Assembly (NCBI GenBank): GCA_022565395.1
Contig: JAIUMV010000020.1
Location: 1-62,850 of the forward strand
Origin: Marinobacter sp.
GTDB lineage: Bacteria > Pseudomonadota > Gammaproteobacteria > Pseudomonadales > Oleiphilaceae
Length of the DNA: 62,850 nt
Reading direction: 5' to 3'
Numbering within the stretch: position 1 is the first letter of the stretch; every line of letters begins with the position of its first letter. Made by a program: the position numbers and the translations under genes. Below the pieces are notes generated by a model, which was given only the letters and a program-made list of their open reading frames with translations, searched no databases and was not told the origin of the DNA. This document shows positions 55,001 to 62,850 of this stretch, piece by piece.

Positions 55001-55374
55001 CAGTCGATATAGTGAATGGTGCGCGAGCGCCCGCCGTCCCAATCCGCCAGGCCGTCCACCACAAAGCCTTCGGTCAGTAACTCGGTGGCAATCTGGTTGG
55101 CCTCCATCAGCCCCGGCGCGGCAATGCGGGTCAGGGCAGACACGGCGCTGCTGATGCGCTCCTCGTCCAGCCACTCCGCTTGCTGGCCATTGTCCAGGGT
55201 GCGGGTATTGATCCGTTTTAACTGGGCCCGCAGTAGCTCGGTTTGCAGCACCTCGGCAAAGCTCTTGCGCCCGGTGGCCGCCGGGTTTTCCTGGCTGCCG
55301 GGGGTAAAGGTCCAGCCCATGGCCACCAACTGGTCGATTAAGGGCTGTTCGCTGTACTGTAATTCCGGGCCCAT
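52054..55374 (-). CDS. hsdR: Type I restriction endonuclease subunit R
   Basis: A 1106-residue motor and nuclease subunit that translocates and cuts unmodified DNA. Nuclease motif Asp157 with ECK at 171-173 (VIPDLVL...VVIECK). Superfamily 2 helicase motifs: QGSGKS (342-347) and DEAH (444-447). The C-terminal helical region binds HsdM. AGGAG precedes the ATG. It lies 25 bp after hsdS. The enzyme appears intact. Confidence 0.95.
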   Translation of the reverse strand: MGPELQYSEQPLIDQLVAMGWTFTPGSQENPAATGRKSFAEVLQTELLRAQLKRINTRTLDNGQQAEWLDEERISSAVSALTRIAAPGLMEANQIATELLTEGFVVDGLADWDGGRSRTIHYIDWDNPANNQFTVINQFKVQCPPGHDSVKKHVIPDLVLLVNGIPLVVIECKSPTASSAPVSEAIDQLRRYSNQRFAQGEVSDNEGAPALFNTNQFLLATCFDECLVGTLAAGSGHYLPWKTVASIDNPHRTETEVAEALGVKSLSPQQRTVAGMLDKANLLDIVRHFTLFMTTGGQTIKLVCRYQQYRGVVKAIHRLKTGKTRKQDGEYDRRGGIVWHTQGSGKSLTMVFALRRIRTDPALRRFKVVVVTDRNDLQKQLSGTATLSGEAVQVAKNSQALKNILRQDGPGLVFAMIQKYRDEASKLGDYEQLNTSEDILVMVDEAHRTQAGDLHANLLASLPNCARIGFTGTPIIMGEKKRTHEIFGEFIDKYTIREAEADGATVPVLYEGRTVQGAVKDGSSLDELFEDFFAGKSDDELEAIKKKYATKGNVLEAPKLIEEKARDMLRHYVTYILPNGFKAQVVAYSRLAAVRYKGAFEQARDELLGEAGYLSPEIKALDDEQLCRKSPKLQALVQAWRYRELIGRLQFATIISGDNNDGREWAEHTDRAAQDLAIERFKKPLLPKEKAPKDGASKDNSDPLAFLIVKSMLLTGFDAPIEGVMYLDRSIREAELLQTIARVNRTGFGKTAGIVVDYYGVANHLKAALAAYSDEDVDGALRSLKDEIPALRDRHLRAVDVLRARGIENLNDVETCVQALDSERLRQEFGVKVKAFMQSLDLVLPRPEALPFTQDAKHLAMIYAAARRRYRDGPVLGKDVGAKVRKLIDDHVISLGIDPKIAPVNLTDASFSQQLKNLQDQVGSYDTDPEKAKKAVASEMEHAIRSHVQQKLDEDPVYYGKLSERLKEILDGLEGQWAELIAALQSIIDEVNSGSTQHEPGLPDVPEHYLPFYRMLRAAKCGDAQPDMAVEADLITLTESLVEYISQEVKTSSFWQPHRRPMQESLEQALFERIVDSDLLDFNDVPPLVDKLRELARANSYKLEQE

Positions 55375-55399
55375 GGGTAACTCCTGTTAGATGGTCCTG

Positions 55400-56680
55400 T
55401 TAGCTGGCTTTGGCGGTGTCGAGAAGAGAGGTGACGCGGACGCGGCCGGTTAGGAGGTCGTCCATTAGGCCGGATTTTTGTTTTTTTAACTTACCTACAA
55501 GAGCTGTTTCTCGGCTAATTCTCGAATCCATGCAGAGCACTTTTTCCTCGATCATCTTCTGCTCTTCAGCAGCAGGGAAAGGCAGCAAAAGAGCCTCAAT
55601 TCGGAAAAGGGCAAGCTTTGGAACACCGCCGCCCGTACCTTTTTCTTCTTCTATCTGACGTTGAAGCATATGAGAGTTAAGCGCCAAAGAAACATATCTC
55701 GGATTTAGTTCTTGCTTAGGGATTAAGCGTGCGGCATTTTCCGTAAGAATCGTTCTAACGCCATCTAACTCATGAACACCGGCGAAGCCTATCGACCCAG
55801 CAATAGAAATATAAACCTCTCCAGGATTTATCTCATAACGGACAAGCGCAGCAAATGTTTCTTCGTACAAGCTCTCAAGCTCCGACTCTCGGTAAGTACG
55901 CTTGAAAAAGTCAGTAACTCTAAGATACTTAAATTTAGTGGGATTAGTCGCATAATCGTGACCCGCAGGTAAGCGTTTTCCACCTTTAACCATAGATACT
56001 TTGCTTAAGGGAATTGCTTCCCACTCCCTCGGAATCCACCCCAGTGGCGATTCTTTATAGAGTTCGGGGGCCTGGTCGCGGGGTGGGCGGAGTTGGCCGT
56101 TGGCGTCGATGCCGCGCGTCAGCAGGTCGTGCAGCAGGCCCTGCTTGACCTGCTGCAGCTTGGCAATAATGGCCTCGGTTTGGCGGATTTGGGTGTCCAG
56201 GGTGTCGAGGATATTGGCGATGGTTGGTTGTTCAACCTCAGGTGCTACGGGAATTTCCAACCCCAAGAGATCGGCTAGGCGTATTCCTTTTACTGTCGAT
56301 CCCACCGCGAGATTCTCAGCCTGTCCCTTGACCCACTGAAGAATCCTAAGAAGGTATCGCTGGTCAACACCGATCTTTGGAAACAATGCTTTTAAATCTT
56401 GGTTGATTGCAATGGGAGCCTTCGAGATTGCAGCTCGACCTACAGCCATCCGGCTACATATTAAGACCGTGTTCTCCGGAATGAGATTTGAGGCACTGGC
56501 TCTGAGTCCGTCTTCTGAAATGTATTCCTCAGTTTCAGAAATCGAACTTTGATCATCTTTAAAATCTTTTACCGAAGCCCAAGGGATTTTCCCTTTCCAG
56601 AAACCAGGGACTTGGCGGCTAGGGGTTCCGCCGCCTGCATGCCGCTCTATCAAGCTCCCCAGCGGTCTCTCCTCAAACAT
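55400..56680 (-). CDS. hsdS: Type I restriction-modification specificity subunit
   Basis: A 426-residue subunit with two target-recognition domains (about 1-150 and 235-375) joined by helical spacers ([20 protein letters not shown] and the C-terminal [20 protein letters not shown]), each followed by the LLTG/LLTR ending. It reads a bipartite DNA site for the HsdM-HsdR complex. Base composition falls sharply inside the recognition domains (notably 55480-56000 and 56230-56580) compared with the neighbours. Start overlaps the hsdM end by 8 bp; an ATG further upstream is in frame but the overlap start has GGAGGGG. Confidence 0.92.
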   Translation of the reverse strand: MFEERPLGSLIERHAGGGTPSRQVPGFWKGKIPWASVKDFKDDQSSISETEEYISEDGLRASASNLIPENTVLICSRMAVGRAAISKAPIAINQDLKALFPKIGVDQRYLLRILQWVKGQAENLAVGSTVKGIRLADLLGLEIPVAPEVEQPTIANILDTLDTQIRQTEAIIAKLQQVKQGLLHDLLTRGIDANGQLRPPRDQAPELYKESPLGWIPREWEAIPLSKVSMVKGGKRLPAGHDYATNPTKFKYLRVTDFFKRTYRESELESLYEETFAALVRYEINPGEVYISIAGSIGFAGVHELDGVRTILTENAARLIPKQELNPRYVSLALNSHMLQRQIEEEKGTGGGVPKLALFRIEALLLPFPAAEEQKMIEEKVLCMDSRISRETALVGKLKKQKSGLMDDLLTGRVRVTSLLDTAKAS

Positions 56681-59183
56681 ACCCCAACCCCTCCAAATAC
56701 CCAGCCAGTTGCTTCGCCGCCTGATCCCGCTCCTGCTCAATCTCGGTCAACGTCACCCGGTATTTATCCCACCAGTTTTCCACAGCAGCAATCACCTGCT
56801 GGCGCTGGGCGCTGATATAGCGCTCGACGATGGTGTGCATATCGTTGTGGAGGATGTTGAGCAGTAGCTCGGCGGCCTGGGCATTGTCCAGGGCGTCCAC
56901 GCGGGTGTTCAGTTCCTCCGGCAGGGCGGCCTGCTTTTCTTTCAGCTTTTTGGCGTTGGCGGTGCGCTGCTTTTTCCAGGCTTTGATCTGTTGTTCCAGC
57001 TTGGCGATGTCCGCTTCGCTCAGGGGCTCGTTATCGCTGTCGCTGTCTTCGTCCGGGTCGTCGCCGGTTTTGGGCAGTTGTTCCTCGGCGGCTTTGATCT
57101 GGCTGTCCAGCTCGGCTTTGCGGTTGTCCAGTTGTTGCAGCTCTTCCAAAAAGCCACTCAGTAACAATTTCACCAGCTTGTGTTCCAGCGGGTCGTCCTT
57201 GTTGTTTTTGTCTTCCATGGCGGTGAGGATGCTGGTGCGCCAGGCGTCGATGACGCCGCGACTGTCCCGAGCCATCAGAGTGAGAAAGTCGTACTTTTGC
57301 TGGTGCCAGAAGCCGGCGATCATGCCGCTGATTTGAAAATCGTCCAGCAGGCCGATGGGCTTGAGGGCCTCGCTGAAGCTGCCCAACAACTCTTGGCGCA
57401 GGGCGGCGTATTCCCGGTGTTGGGCCAGGGCAGTGATGCTCTGGCTGTGGTTTTGCCACCAGTGGTTAAAGGCATCGCGCAGGGCCTGTTCCTGGGTGAC
57501 CACACCGGCATTGGATTCAATGGCGGGTTTGATTTCCGCCTTTTGGGTCAGGGACTCGCGAAAAAGCTGGTAGCCCGGGTCATTGGGTTTGGGCCGGAAC
57601 AGGTCGTCCGGGTTCAGGCCCTGGGCCTGAAACAGGGGCAATTTGCTCTCGATTTCCGCCTCGGGGATGCCGCCCACCAGGTGGGCGTGTACGTCGTGGG
57701 GCTCCGGCGGCGGGGCGTTGTCCGCGTAGCGGCGGATGTTGAGGTTGTAGCCGTTCTCCCGCAGGGTGTCGGTGCTGACGATGGTGGCAAAGCCGGGGAT
57801 GTCCCGCCCCTCGCCTGCGGCAAAGGCTTCGTAGACGGCGGCGATTTTCTCGATGTGTTCGGGCATCAGGTAGTTTTGCGCCCGGCCCTCGAAGTATTCT
57901 CGGTCGGCGTTGATAAACAGGGTCTTGCCCTGGTTGTTGGGGTGTTTACTGCTCACCTGCTTTGCACCCTCGCTCACCCGCTGGCGTAGTACCAGGATGC
58001 AGGCGGGAATGCCGGTGCCGTAGAACAGGTTGGGGGGCAGGCCGATGACGGCTTCCAGCAGGTCGTCGTCAATAATGCCTTTGCGGATTTTCTGCTCGTC
58101 GCCACCGCGAAACAGCACGCCGTGGGGCAGTACGGTGGCCACCATGCCGCCGTCGGCGCACACGGCCAGCATGTGTTGCAGGAACATCAGGTCGGCTTTT
58201 TTAGAACCCAGGGGGACTTCGCCGTATTTGAAGCGCTCCCGGTGCAGGGGCTGGAACACCGGCTGGCCGGTTTCGTCTTCGTCTTTACTGCCGAAGTTAA
58301 TGCTGAATGGTGGGTTGGTGAGGATGCGGTCAAAGCGTTGCAGCTCGCCGCCAGCGGTGTGGCGGGGCTTTTCCAGGGTGTCATCGTTTTGCAGGTTGGC
58401 GGTGGTGATGCCGTGCAGGAGCATGTTCATTTTGGCGATGGACCAGACGGTGCCGGCGGCCTCCTGGCCGTAGCAGTCCAGCCGGTAGCCCTCGCCGCCG
58501 TGTTCGTCGATCCACTCTTTGGCGGCGATCAGCATACCGCCGGAGCCGCAGCAGGGGTCGTAGACTTTGTGGTTCTGCTCTGGTTTCAGCAACCGCACCA
58601 TCATGCGCACCACCGACCGGGGCGTATAGAATTCACCTCCCTTTTTGCCGGCGGAGTCGGCAAAGTCGCCAATCAGGTATTCATAGGCGGCGCCGAGCAG
58701 ATCGGGGAATTCAAAGTCCCGGTCCCGCAGGCGGTATTTGTTGAAGTGGTTGATCAGCCCACGCAGTTTGATATCCGGCAGCTTGCTCTGGCCCACCTTG
58801 CGGTTGAAGTCGATGTGCTCCAACACGTCCTGCAGGCTGGTGTTGCCCTGCTCCAGCCCGCCCAGGGCGGTGTTGAGGGCATCACCGACGTTTTTGTGCA
58901 CTTCCTTGACCAGGTAGCTCCAGCGGGAGTGTTCCGGCACGTAGAAGGCGTTTTTGTACCAGAGCCGGTTTTCCGCAATGGTGGTGGCCTCGGCTTCGGA
59001 TTTGCCTTTGGTCATTTGCTCGGCGATGACCTGCTCCCGGCGCTCTTCGAATACATCCGAGCAGCGCTTGAGGAACAACATGCCGAAGATGTATTCCTTG
59101 AATTCGGAGGCGTCCATTTTGCCGCGCAGAATGTCGGCGGCGCTGAACAGGTGGCGTTCGAGTTGGGTGAGGGTTAGGGGCAT
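56673..59183 (-). CDS. hsdM: Type I restriction-modification DNA methyltransferase
   Basis: An 836-residue N6-adenine methyltransferase. N-terminal HsdM helical domain ([18 protein letters not shown]), SAM site [10 protein letters not shown] (209-218) and catalytic NPPF (290-293). Beyond the normal ~500-residue core is an extension of about 300 residues, the last part coiled-coil (around 690-790: [18 protein letters not shown] and [15 protein letters not shown]). Protects host DNA and forms the core of the restriction complex. AGGA precedes the ATG. First gene of the hsdMSR operon. Confidence 0.95.
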   Translation of the reverse strand: MPLTLTQLERHLFSAADILRGKMDASEFKEYIFGMLFLKRCSDVFEERREQVIAEQMTKGKSEAEATTIAENRLWYKNAFYVPEHSRWSYLVKEVHKNVGDALNTALGGLEQGNTSLQDVLEHIDFNRKVGQSKLPDIKLRGLINHFNKYRLRDRDFEFPDLLGAAYEYLIGDFADSAGKKGGEFYTPRSVVRMMVRLLKPEQNHKVYDPCCGSGGMLIAAKEWIDEHGGEGYRLDCYGQEAAGTVWSIAKMNMLLHGITTANLQNDDTLEKPRHTAGGELQRFDRILTNPPFSINFGSKDEDETGQPVFQPLHRERFKYGEVPLGSKKADLMFLQHMLAVCADGGMVATVLPHGVLFRGGDEQKIRKGIIDDDLLEAVIGLPPNLFYGTGIPACILVLRQRVSEGAKQVSSKHPNNQGKTLFINADREYFEGRAQNYLMPEHIEKIAAVYEAFAAGEGRDIPGFATIVSTDTLRENGYNLNIRRYADNAPPPEPHDVHAHLVGGIPEAEIESKLPLFQAQGLNPDDLFRPKPNDPGYQLFRESLTQKAEIKPAIESNAGVVTQEQALRDAFNHWWQNHSQSITALAQHREYAALRQELLGSFSEALKPIGLLDDFQISGMIAGFWHQQKYDFLTLMARDSRGVIDAWRTSILTAMEDKNNKDDPLEHKLVKLLLSGFLEELQQLDNRKAELDSQIKAAEEQLPKTGDDPDEDSDSDNEPLSEADIAKLEQQIKAWKKQRTANAKKLKEKQAALPEELNTRVDALDNAQAAELLLNILHNDMHTIVERYISAQRQQVIAAVENWWDKYRVTLTEIEQERDQAAKQLAGYLEGLGYV

Positions 59184-59352
59184 TGCGAGTCCTGCTGGAT
59201 AATTGTTTTAACCGCTTCCACCTTTTTGTGCGTGACGAGCCGAACCCGTCGGCACTCAGGTGCGTATGGCGGAAATAGCCCACAATCTTATACCGTTACG
59301 CGCCCTTTTTCTTGGGCGAGTGCTGCGTATTCAAGGCTTGGTGGGCGGGGCG

Positions 59353-60192
59353 TTAACGATACTCCGCAAACATTTCGCTTAGCATGGCTTTTACTGAAAC
59401 ATCTTGGCTGTTTTCAAGATCGGCTAAAACCTTCTCGAGGGTGACCAGCTCAACGCCAGCGTCGGCATCCAAAGGGGCATTCTCTGGCAGGAAAAAGTAC
59501 ACCGTATCGGTGTCCCGCGCGTGGTTCAGCAGCCGGGCGTGTTTGTCATAAAGTTGTGCGGCATTTTTGCTGTACGTCACCTGCCCGAACACTCTTTGTC
59601 CTTGGGTGTTGATACCGAAGATATCAATATCCTGAAGCCCTCGTCCAATCGGCAACACCAGACGCTCTAACTGGCCTTTATTACGCAGCCACTCGTAGCA
59701 AAGAACCTCATGTTGACTTGGGTGGAGCGAGCCTGCCTTGCGCGACAGAGAACGCCGCTCATGTGCAGCCACCAGAACGTGCTCTGCGCTTGGCCACCCG
59801 GTTAAGGTGCCCTGCCTTGGCTGAATTGCAAGCAGTAGTGGGTAATCCGCATAACGAACTTCAACTACGTGGCTTAGCGGGGCTACTTTGTAGATGAAGG
59901 CTTCGCCGGTTTCCGGGTCTTGAAATCGTTCAGAAAAAATCTTGGTACCCGGCTCCAGACAACCCACAAGCATACTTGCATTGTTCAGGGACCTGAAATC
60001 GGCACCAACAAGAGCACCTTTGTTACAGTAGGCCCATAGCCTTTCAAGTGCCTTGCAGCCGGCAGGATAGTAATCAGCCGGATTGGTTGAGTAATCATCG
60101 TGGTAATGCAGCGCAATTAACCGTCTATCCCACAGCTGTTTCAGAATGTTCGGCGTAGATGACCCCTGATGTCGAATAAAAACCGTCTGCAC
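59353..60192 (-). CDS. Unrecognised protein with nuclease-like C-terminal region
   Basis: A 279-residue protein not matched to a family by eye. The N-terminal half (about 1-150) carries repeated hydrophobic strands (ALVGADFRSL, SMLVGCLEPGTKI) reminiscent of small beta-barrel readers. The C-terminal part (about 155-215) resembles a PD-(D/E)xK nuclease: Glu162/Glu167, then Asp188-Ile-Asp190 and GQVTYSK with Lys209, but the ExK position is altered (YSK), so it may be divergent or inactive. Starts with GTG preceded by AAAGGA. It lies 169 bp upstream of hsdM on the same strand and may belong to the same defence locus. Confidence 0.6.
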   Translation of the reverse strand: MQTVFIRHQGSSTPNILKQLWDRRLIALHYHDDYSTNPADYYPAGCKALERLWAYCNKGALVGADFRSLNNASMLVGCLEPGTKIFSERFQDPETGEAFIYKVAPLSHVVEVRYADYPLLLAIQPRQGTLTGWPSAEHVLVAAHERRSLSRKAGSLHPSQHEVLCYEWLRNKGQLERLVLPIGRGLQDIDIFGINTQGQRVFGQVTYSKNAAQLYDKHARLLNHARDTDTVYFFLPENAPLDADAGVELVTLEKVLADLENSQDVSVKAMLSEMFAEYR

Positions 60193-60303
60193 AACTTTTC
60201 CTTTATGTGTTTGTTAGGCTGCGGCGCAGGCCTTTGACAACGGGCTTCGCTGGCACAGTTGAGAAGAGCCCTGAGACACGAACCACGCATGCAAACCACT
60301 TTA

Positions 60304-61371
60304 TCAAGGCCTGACACCCCCAGGAGCCCGGACCTCGACGGGCGATGCTGACAGCGCCGCCATCAGGCGCTCGGGCATCGACTCAAGCTGACGGCTGGCC
60401 ACCAGATGGTGCCACCATGGCGGCATGCGATCTGTGAGCAGCACCACCGCCGCAGGTTGCGCCAGCGACCAGGACACCATAGCGTGCTGGCCAAACGTGC
60501 CGCCGGTATGCCAGGCCGCCATACCCCCGGACGGCACGGTACTCAGCATCCAGCCCAAGCCAACCTGCGTGTCGCGACTCATGACGGCCTGCGCCTGTGT
60601 GGTCATTCTGGCCAGCGCATCCCAAGGGCCACCGTAGTGACCTTGCTGAGCCCTCAGAAACCGCATCATGTCATCACCCGTTGACCGCCACACGCCCGCC
60701 GCCTCCATCCCGCGCCAGATGAACGGCGGCACAGGCCGGCCAGCAGTATCATGCCCCACCCGCAAACGACCCGCTTCATAGCGTGACGGATCAATGGCCG
60801 TGTCATGCATACCCAGAGGCCTGAGCAATAACGCCTGCACCGCCTCTTCATAGGGCTGACCACACACATCACCCAGTATCCGGCCCAACAAGGCCATACC
60901 AAGGTTCGAATAACGCGCCTTGCCCGCAGTGCGCAACCGGGCTGGCAGCTGCCGGAGATAAACCATCAGGTCATCTTCCATAAACGCCTCAGCCAGCTGA
61001 CGCCCCCGCCTCAGCATTTGCCACGGGCCAAATGGGTTAGCGGGAAGACCAGAGGTATGGGTAGCAAGCTGTATCAAAGTCACAGAATGAGCCCAGGGCA
61101 GCTCTGGATAGAACCGTGCCACCGAATCCGAAAGGCTGACTTGTTGACGGGAAACCAGAAGGGCCAGCAGGGTGGTAGTAAACGTCTTACCTACTGAGCC
61201 AATCTCGAACACCGGCGCCTGCACGCCCGCCGCCTCACCGTGCCGCCAGCACCAGTGTTGATCACCGATAGCAACTTGTACTTCAAGGGCGGTGCGTGGC
61301 GAGCGGGCAAGAAAATCCTGCATCACTGCAATGCCAGCTTTGGTATTCAGTGTGGTAAGTTTTTCTGACAT
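60304..61371 (-). CDS. Serine beta-lactamase/penicillin-binding family hydrolase
   Basis: A 355-residue serine hydrolase of the class C beta-lactamase/esterase fold. Active-site SxxK is SVGK (59-62), the tyrosine motif is YSN (154-156), and HTGG replaces KTG near the C terminus. No signal peptide is visible, so a cytoplasmic esterase or peptidase is more likely than antibiotic resistance. GAGAGG precedes the ATG. Part of a minus-strand block of accessory genes. Confidence 0.85.
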   Translation of the reverse strand: MSEKLTTLNTKAGIAVMQDFLARSPRTALEVQVAIGDQHWCWRHGEAAGVQAPVFEIGSVGKTFTTTLLALLVSRQQVSLSDSVARFYPELPWAHSVTLIQLATHTSGLPANPFGPWQMLRRGRQLAEAFMEDDLMVYLRQLPARLRTAGKARYSNLGMALLGRILGDVCGQPYEEAVQALLLRPLGMHDTAIDPSRYEAGRLRVGHDTAGRPVPPFIWRGMEAAGVWRSTGDDMMRFLRAQQGHYGGPWDALARMTTQAQAVMSRDTQVGLGWMLSTVPSGGMAAWHTGGTFGQHAMVSWSLAQPAAVVLLTDRMPPWWHHLVASRQLESMPERLMAALSASPVEVRAPGGVRP

Positions 61372-61406
61372 TGCCGCCCTCTCTCACACTCGGCCGCAAC
61401 CCGTTA

Positions 61407-62009
61407 CTATGCCTGCGTATTGAGCGAGTACTGCATCTCCGTGGCCGCCCCAAAGCCAAGTAACCATCTCAAATAGGCGAACTGTTCGGTCTTTACCGGC
61501 ACAAAGCCAACACGTTCGTACAGGCGCCGGGCTGCGGGATTCGTGTCTATGACATCAAGGCGAATTGACCGATACCCTTCTGTCTTTGAGTACGCTATCA
61601 GGCTATGCAAAAGTTTTGTTCCAATGCCGCTGCCGCGCATCGTGGGCGAGACGCCTATGCCATCCATCAGCAATTGGCCCGCGACATGATCCCGTTCAAA
61701 CAATGCAAGAACGAGGACGGCACGAATTGCACCCCAGAATCCAAGCTCACCTTTCAACACCCGAAATGAAATCCCGCTGGTCAGCGCCCCCCGACTCGTT
61801 TTGAAACCGGCGATTCCGACCATCTCACCATCACGTATTGCAACAAAGGAAAACGCTGGATTGAAGCCTACCTTCAGGACCGCCATTCGCGAGGCCGGAT
61901 CGGGTATGGCGATTGCGAGCTTGGCCCCAAACGCAGCGTCATACAACTCAGCTGCCGATGACCGTAGCGCGTCTGGAAACCCCTGCTGGATGGTGATCTC
62001 ATCGCCCAT
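61407..62009 (-). CDS. GNAT-family acetyltransferase
   Basis: A 200-residue acetyltransferase. The acetyl-CoA site is VSPTMRGSGIGTKLL, followed by LDVIDTNPAARRLYERVGF, the motif A-B region of the fold. GGAG precedes the ATG. Substrate unknown. It lies 35 bp upstream of the hydrolase gene, so they may be cotranscribed. Confidence 0.86.
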   Translation of the reverse strand: MGDEITIQQGFPDALRSSAAELYDAAFGAKLAIAIPDPASRMAVLKVGFNPAFSFVAIRDGEMVGIAGFKTSRGALTSGISFRVLKGELGFWGAIRAVLVLALFERDHVAGQLLMDGIGVSPTMRGSGIGTKLLHSLIAYSKTEGYRSIRLDVIDTNPAARRLYERVGFVPVKTEQFAYLRWLLGFGAATEMQYSLNTQA

Positions 62010-62103
62010 GGTTTTTGTCTCCTTTTGCGGGGTTGCAATGCGTGTCTACTGAGTCGGGGCAAGTCCAGCACGCTGTTGGCGAGCGTGAATGACGGGTTAT
62101 GTG

Positions 62104-62451
62104 CTACCCGAAGAAGCAGCCATTCTCATCGGCATTCACGATAGCAAAGAATTCCTCGATGGAGCGTGACTCAGGTTCTGGCGTATACAGGTGCCACTTC
62201 AGATCGCTGCGCATCCAGTAGATTTTCCAGCGCTGAGTTTTCTTGACGTAAGTGGCTTTCGCCACCGGTGATTCAATAATCGTCGACGGCTCCCGGAAAT
62301 GGGGGCGAATCTCAAAAATTTGCACGCTTTGACCGGAAACCCGAACGTCTAGATCTAACTTGGGTCGGATCTCTACTGGCGGCCTCCGACCTTCCAGAAA
62401 CTCGGAAGCGGCCCGCTCAATTTTCTTTGCTTCAAACTCACTGAATGACAT
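62104..62451 (-). CDS. DUF3024 protein
   Basis: A 115-residue protein of the DUF3024 family (pattern KATYVKKTQRWKIYWMRSDL, then WHLYTPEP and the ending DENGCFFG). Function unknown; this family often sits near mobile elements. It starts 30 bp from the IS end, so the insertion probably lies close to its promoter. Confidence 0.82.
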   Translation of the reverse strand: MSFSEFEAKKIERAASEFLEGRRPPVEIRPKLDLDVRVSGQSVQIFEIRPHFREPSTIIESPVAKATYVKKTQRWKIYWMRSDLKWHLYTPEPESRSIEEFFAIVNADENGCFFG

Positions 62452-62481
62452 TTGGATTCTCTATGAAAGCGCGTAAATAAC

Positions 62482-62850
62482 GAGGCTGTAGAAAAACCCC
62501 AAAATGGGTCCACTCCACCGCCTTCAATCCTGTTTTATCCCAGCCGGGCAACGAAGCCGGCACTTTTCCACATTCGGGCTGATTGCTCACCAAAGCCGTC
62601 ATTCCCGCTAACTGGCGCATTCAACTGCTCATGGCCCGCCCGACAAGGGGTCTTCGGGGTGACTTTCTCCCCGGAGATCACGCCGCCATCTGTCCGTAAT
62701 TCGCCAACTTTGCAATGTTGTGCACCAGGCAGTATAGCTGCCACTGGCCCTGCACCTTTTTCTTGCCTCGCAAGCTGAAGCGATTGAGGCCTTTATTCGT
62801 GCCAATGTTGCCGAACACCGGTTCCACCACCGACATCCGATGACTGTATA
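62482..62850 (-). mobile_element. IS1182-like insertion sequence, truncated by window edge
   Basis: The end is a GAGGCTGTAGAAAAACCCC sequence at 62482-62500, resembling terminal inverted repeats of IS1182-type elements. The coding part lies upstream of it on the minus strand. The other end lies outside the window. Confidence 0.65.
62678..62850 (-). CDS. IS1182-like transposase, C-terminal part only
   Basis: The last 56 residues of a DDE transposase. The reading runs YSHRMSVVEPVFGNIGTNKG, then RFSLRGKKKVQGQWQLYC and LVHNIAKLA, the conserved C-terminal block with the third catalytic acid in VEP. The rest is beyond the window, so intactness is not known. Confidence 0.85.
   Translation of the reverse strand, partial: YSHRMSVVEPVFGNIGTNKGLNRFSLRGKKKVQGQWQLYCLVHNIAKLANYGQMAA

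Noticed and set aside
60205-60230. GTTAGGC motif resembling an integron attC core
   Set aside because: The paired core and the expected palindromic structure are missing, and no integrase is present.

Overview
This is a 62.85 kb stretch of chromosome from a GC-rich gammaproteobacterium. The gene set (long-form isocitrate lyase, secreted family I lipase with foldase, tandem 310-residue porins, SlmA, the lptD-surA-pdxA-ksgA-apaH cluster, two energy-sensing or chemotaxis receptors) points to a free-living, lipid-using, probably marine member of the Oceanospirillales/Pseudomonadales. Something like Alcanivorax fits well, but that is inference from gene content only.

Layout. 0-6 kb: aceA, an orphan outer-membrane-type protein, the DauA-type SulP transporter and a zinc alcohol dehydrogenase. 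6-11.1 kb: a MORN-like lipoprotein, an LpxL-type acyltransferase and a phnDCE-type ABC importer with a strong terminator between phnD and phnC. 11.1-15 kb: an alpha/beta hydrolase, lipase foldase, lipase and a divergent AraC regulator. 15-20 kb: a chemoreceptor, then a translationally coupled cyclopropane synthase and flavin reductase pair. 20-24 kb: two tandem porins, Dps, a DUF2061 membrane protein under a Fur-box-like site and a small acidic protein. 24-32 kb: YgiQ, DUF3565, a cold-shock protein, a Lpd-like flavoprotein, a crcB pair and DAHP synthase with an attenuator-like leader. 32-41 kb: a J-domain membrane protein, a calcium-loop protein, DUF3301, AraC, an Aer-like receptor, an aminotransferase, an inositol-phosphatase family enzyme, ApbE and SlmA. 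41.5-49.5 kb: a minus-strand series lptD-surA-pdxA-ksgA-apaH-DUF423-thiS-thiG that combines envelope biogenesis, ribosome maturation, nucleotide cleanup and thiamine synthesis. It is followed by a 28-bp-arm inverted repeat and slmA-apbE.

49.6-51 kb holds a TetR regulator and a YgjP-type metallopeptidase. From about 51 kb to the end the character changes to an accessory island, almost entirely on the minus strand: an unrecognised protein with nuclease-like residues, hsdM-hsdS-hsdR (type I restriction-modification), a zeta-toxin-type P-loop kinase and a 54-residue basic protein. Upstream of these lie a serine beta-lactamase-family hydrolase, a GNAT acetyltransferase, a DUF3024 protein and the end of an IS1182-like transposase cut by the window edge.

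The best candidates for something undescribed are: (1) the restriction locus with an embedded kinase/small-protein pair and an upstream nuclease-like orphan; (2) the overlapping cyclopropane synthase/flavin reductase pair, possibly a lipid-modification pathway; (3) two leader regions with terminators upstream of DAHP synthase and the Lpd-like gene. No CRISPR array, tRNA or rRNA was seen.
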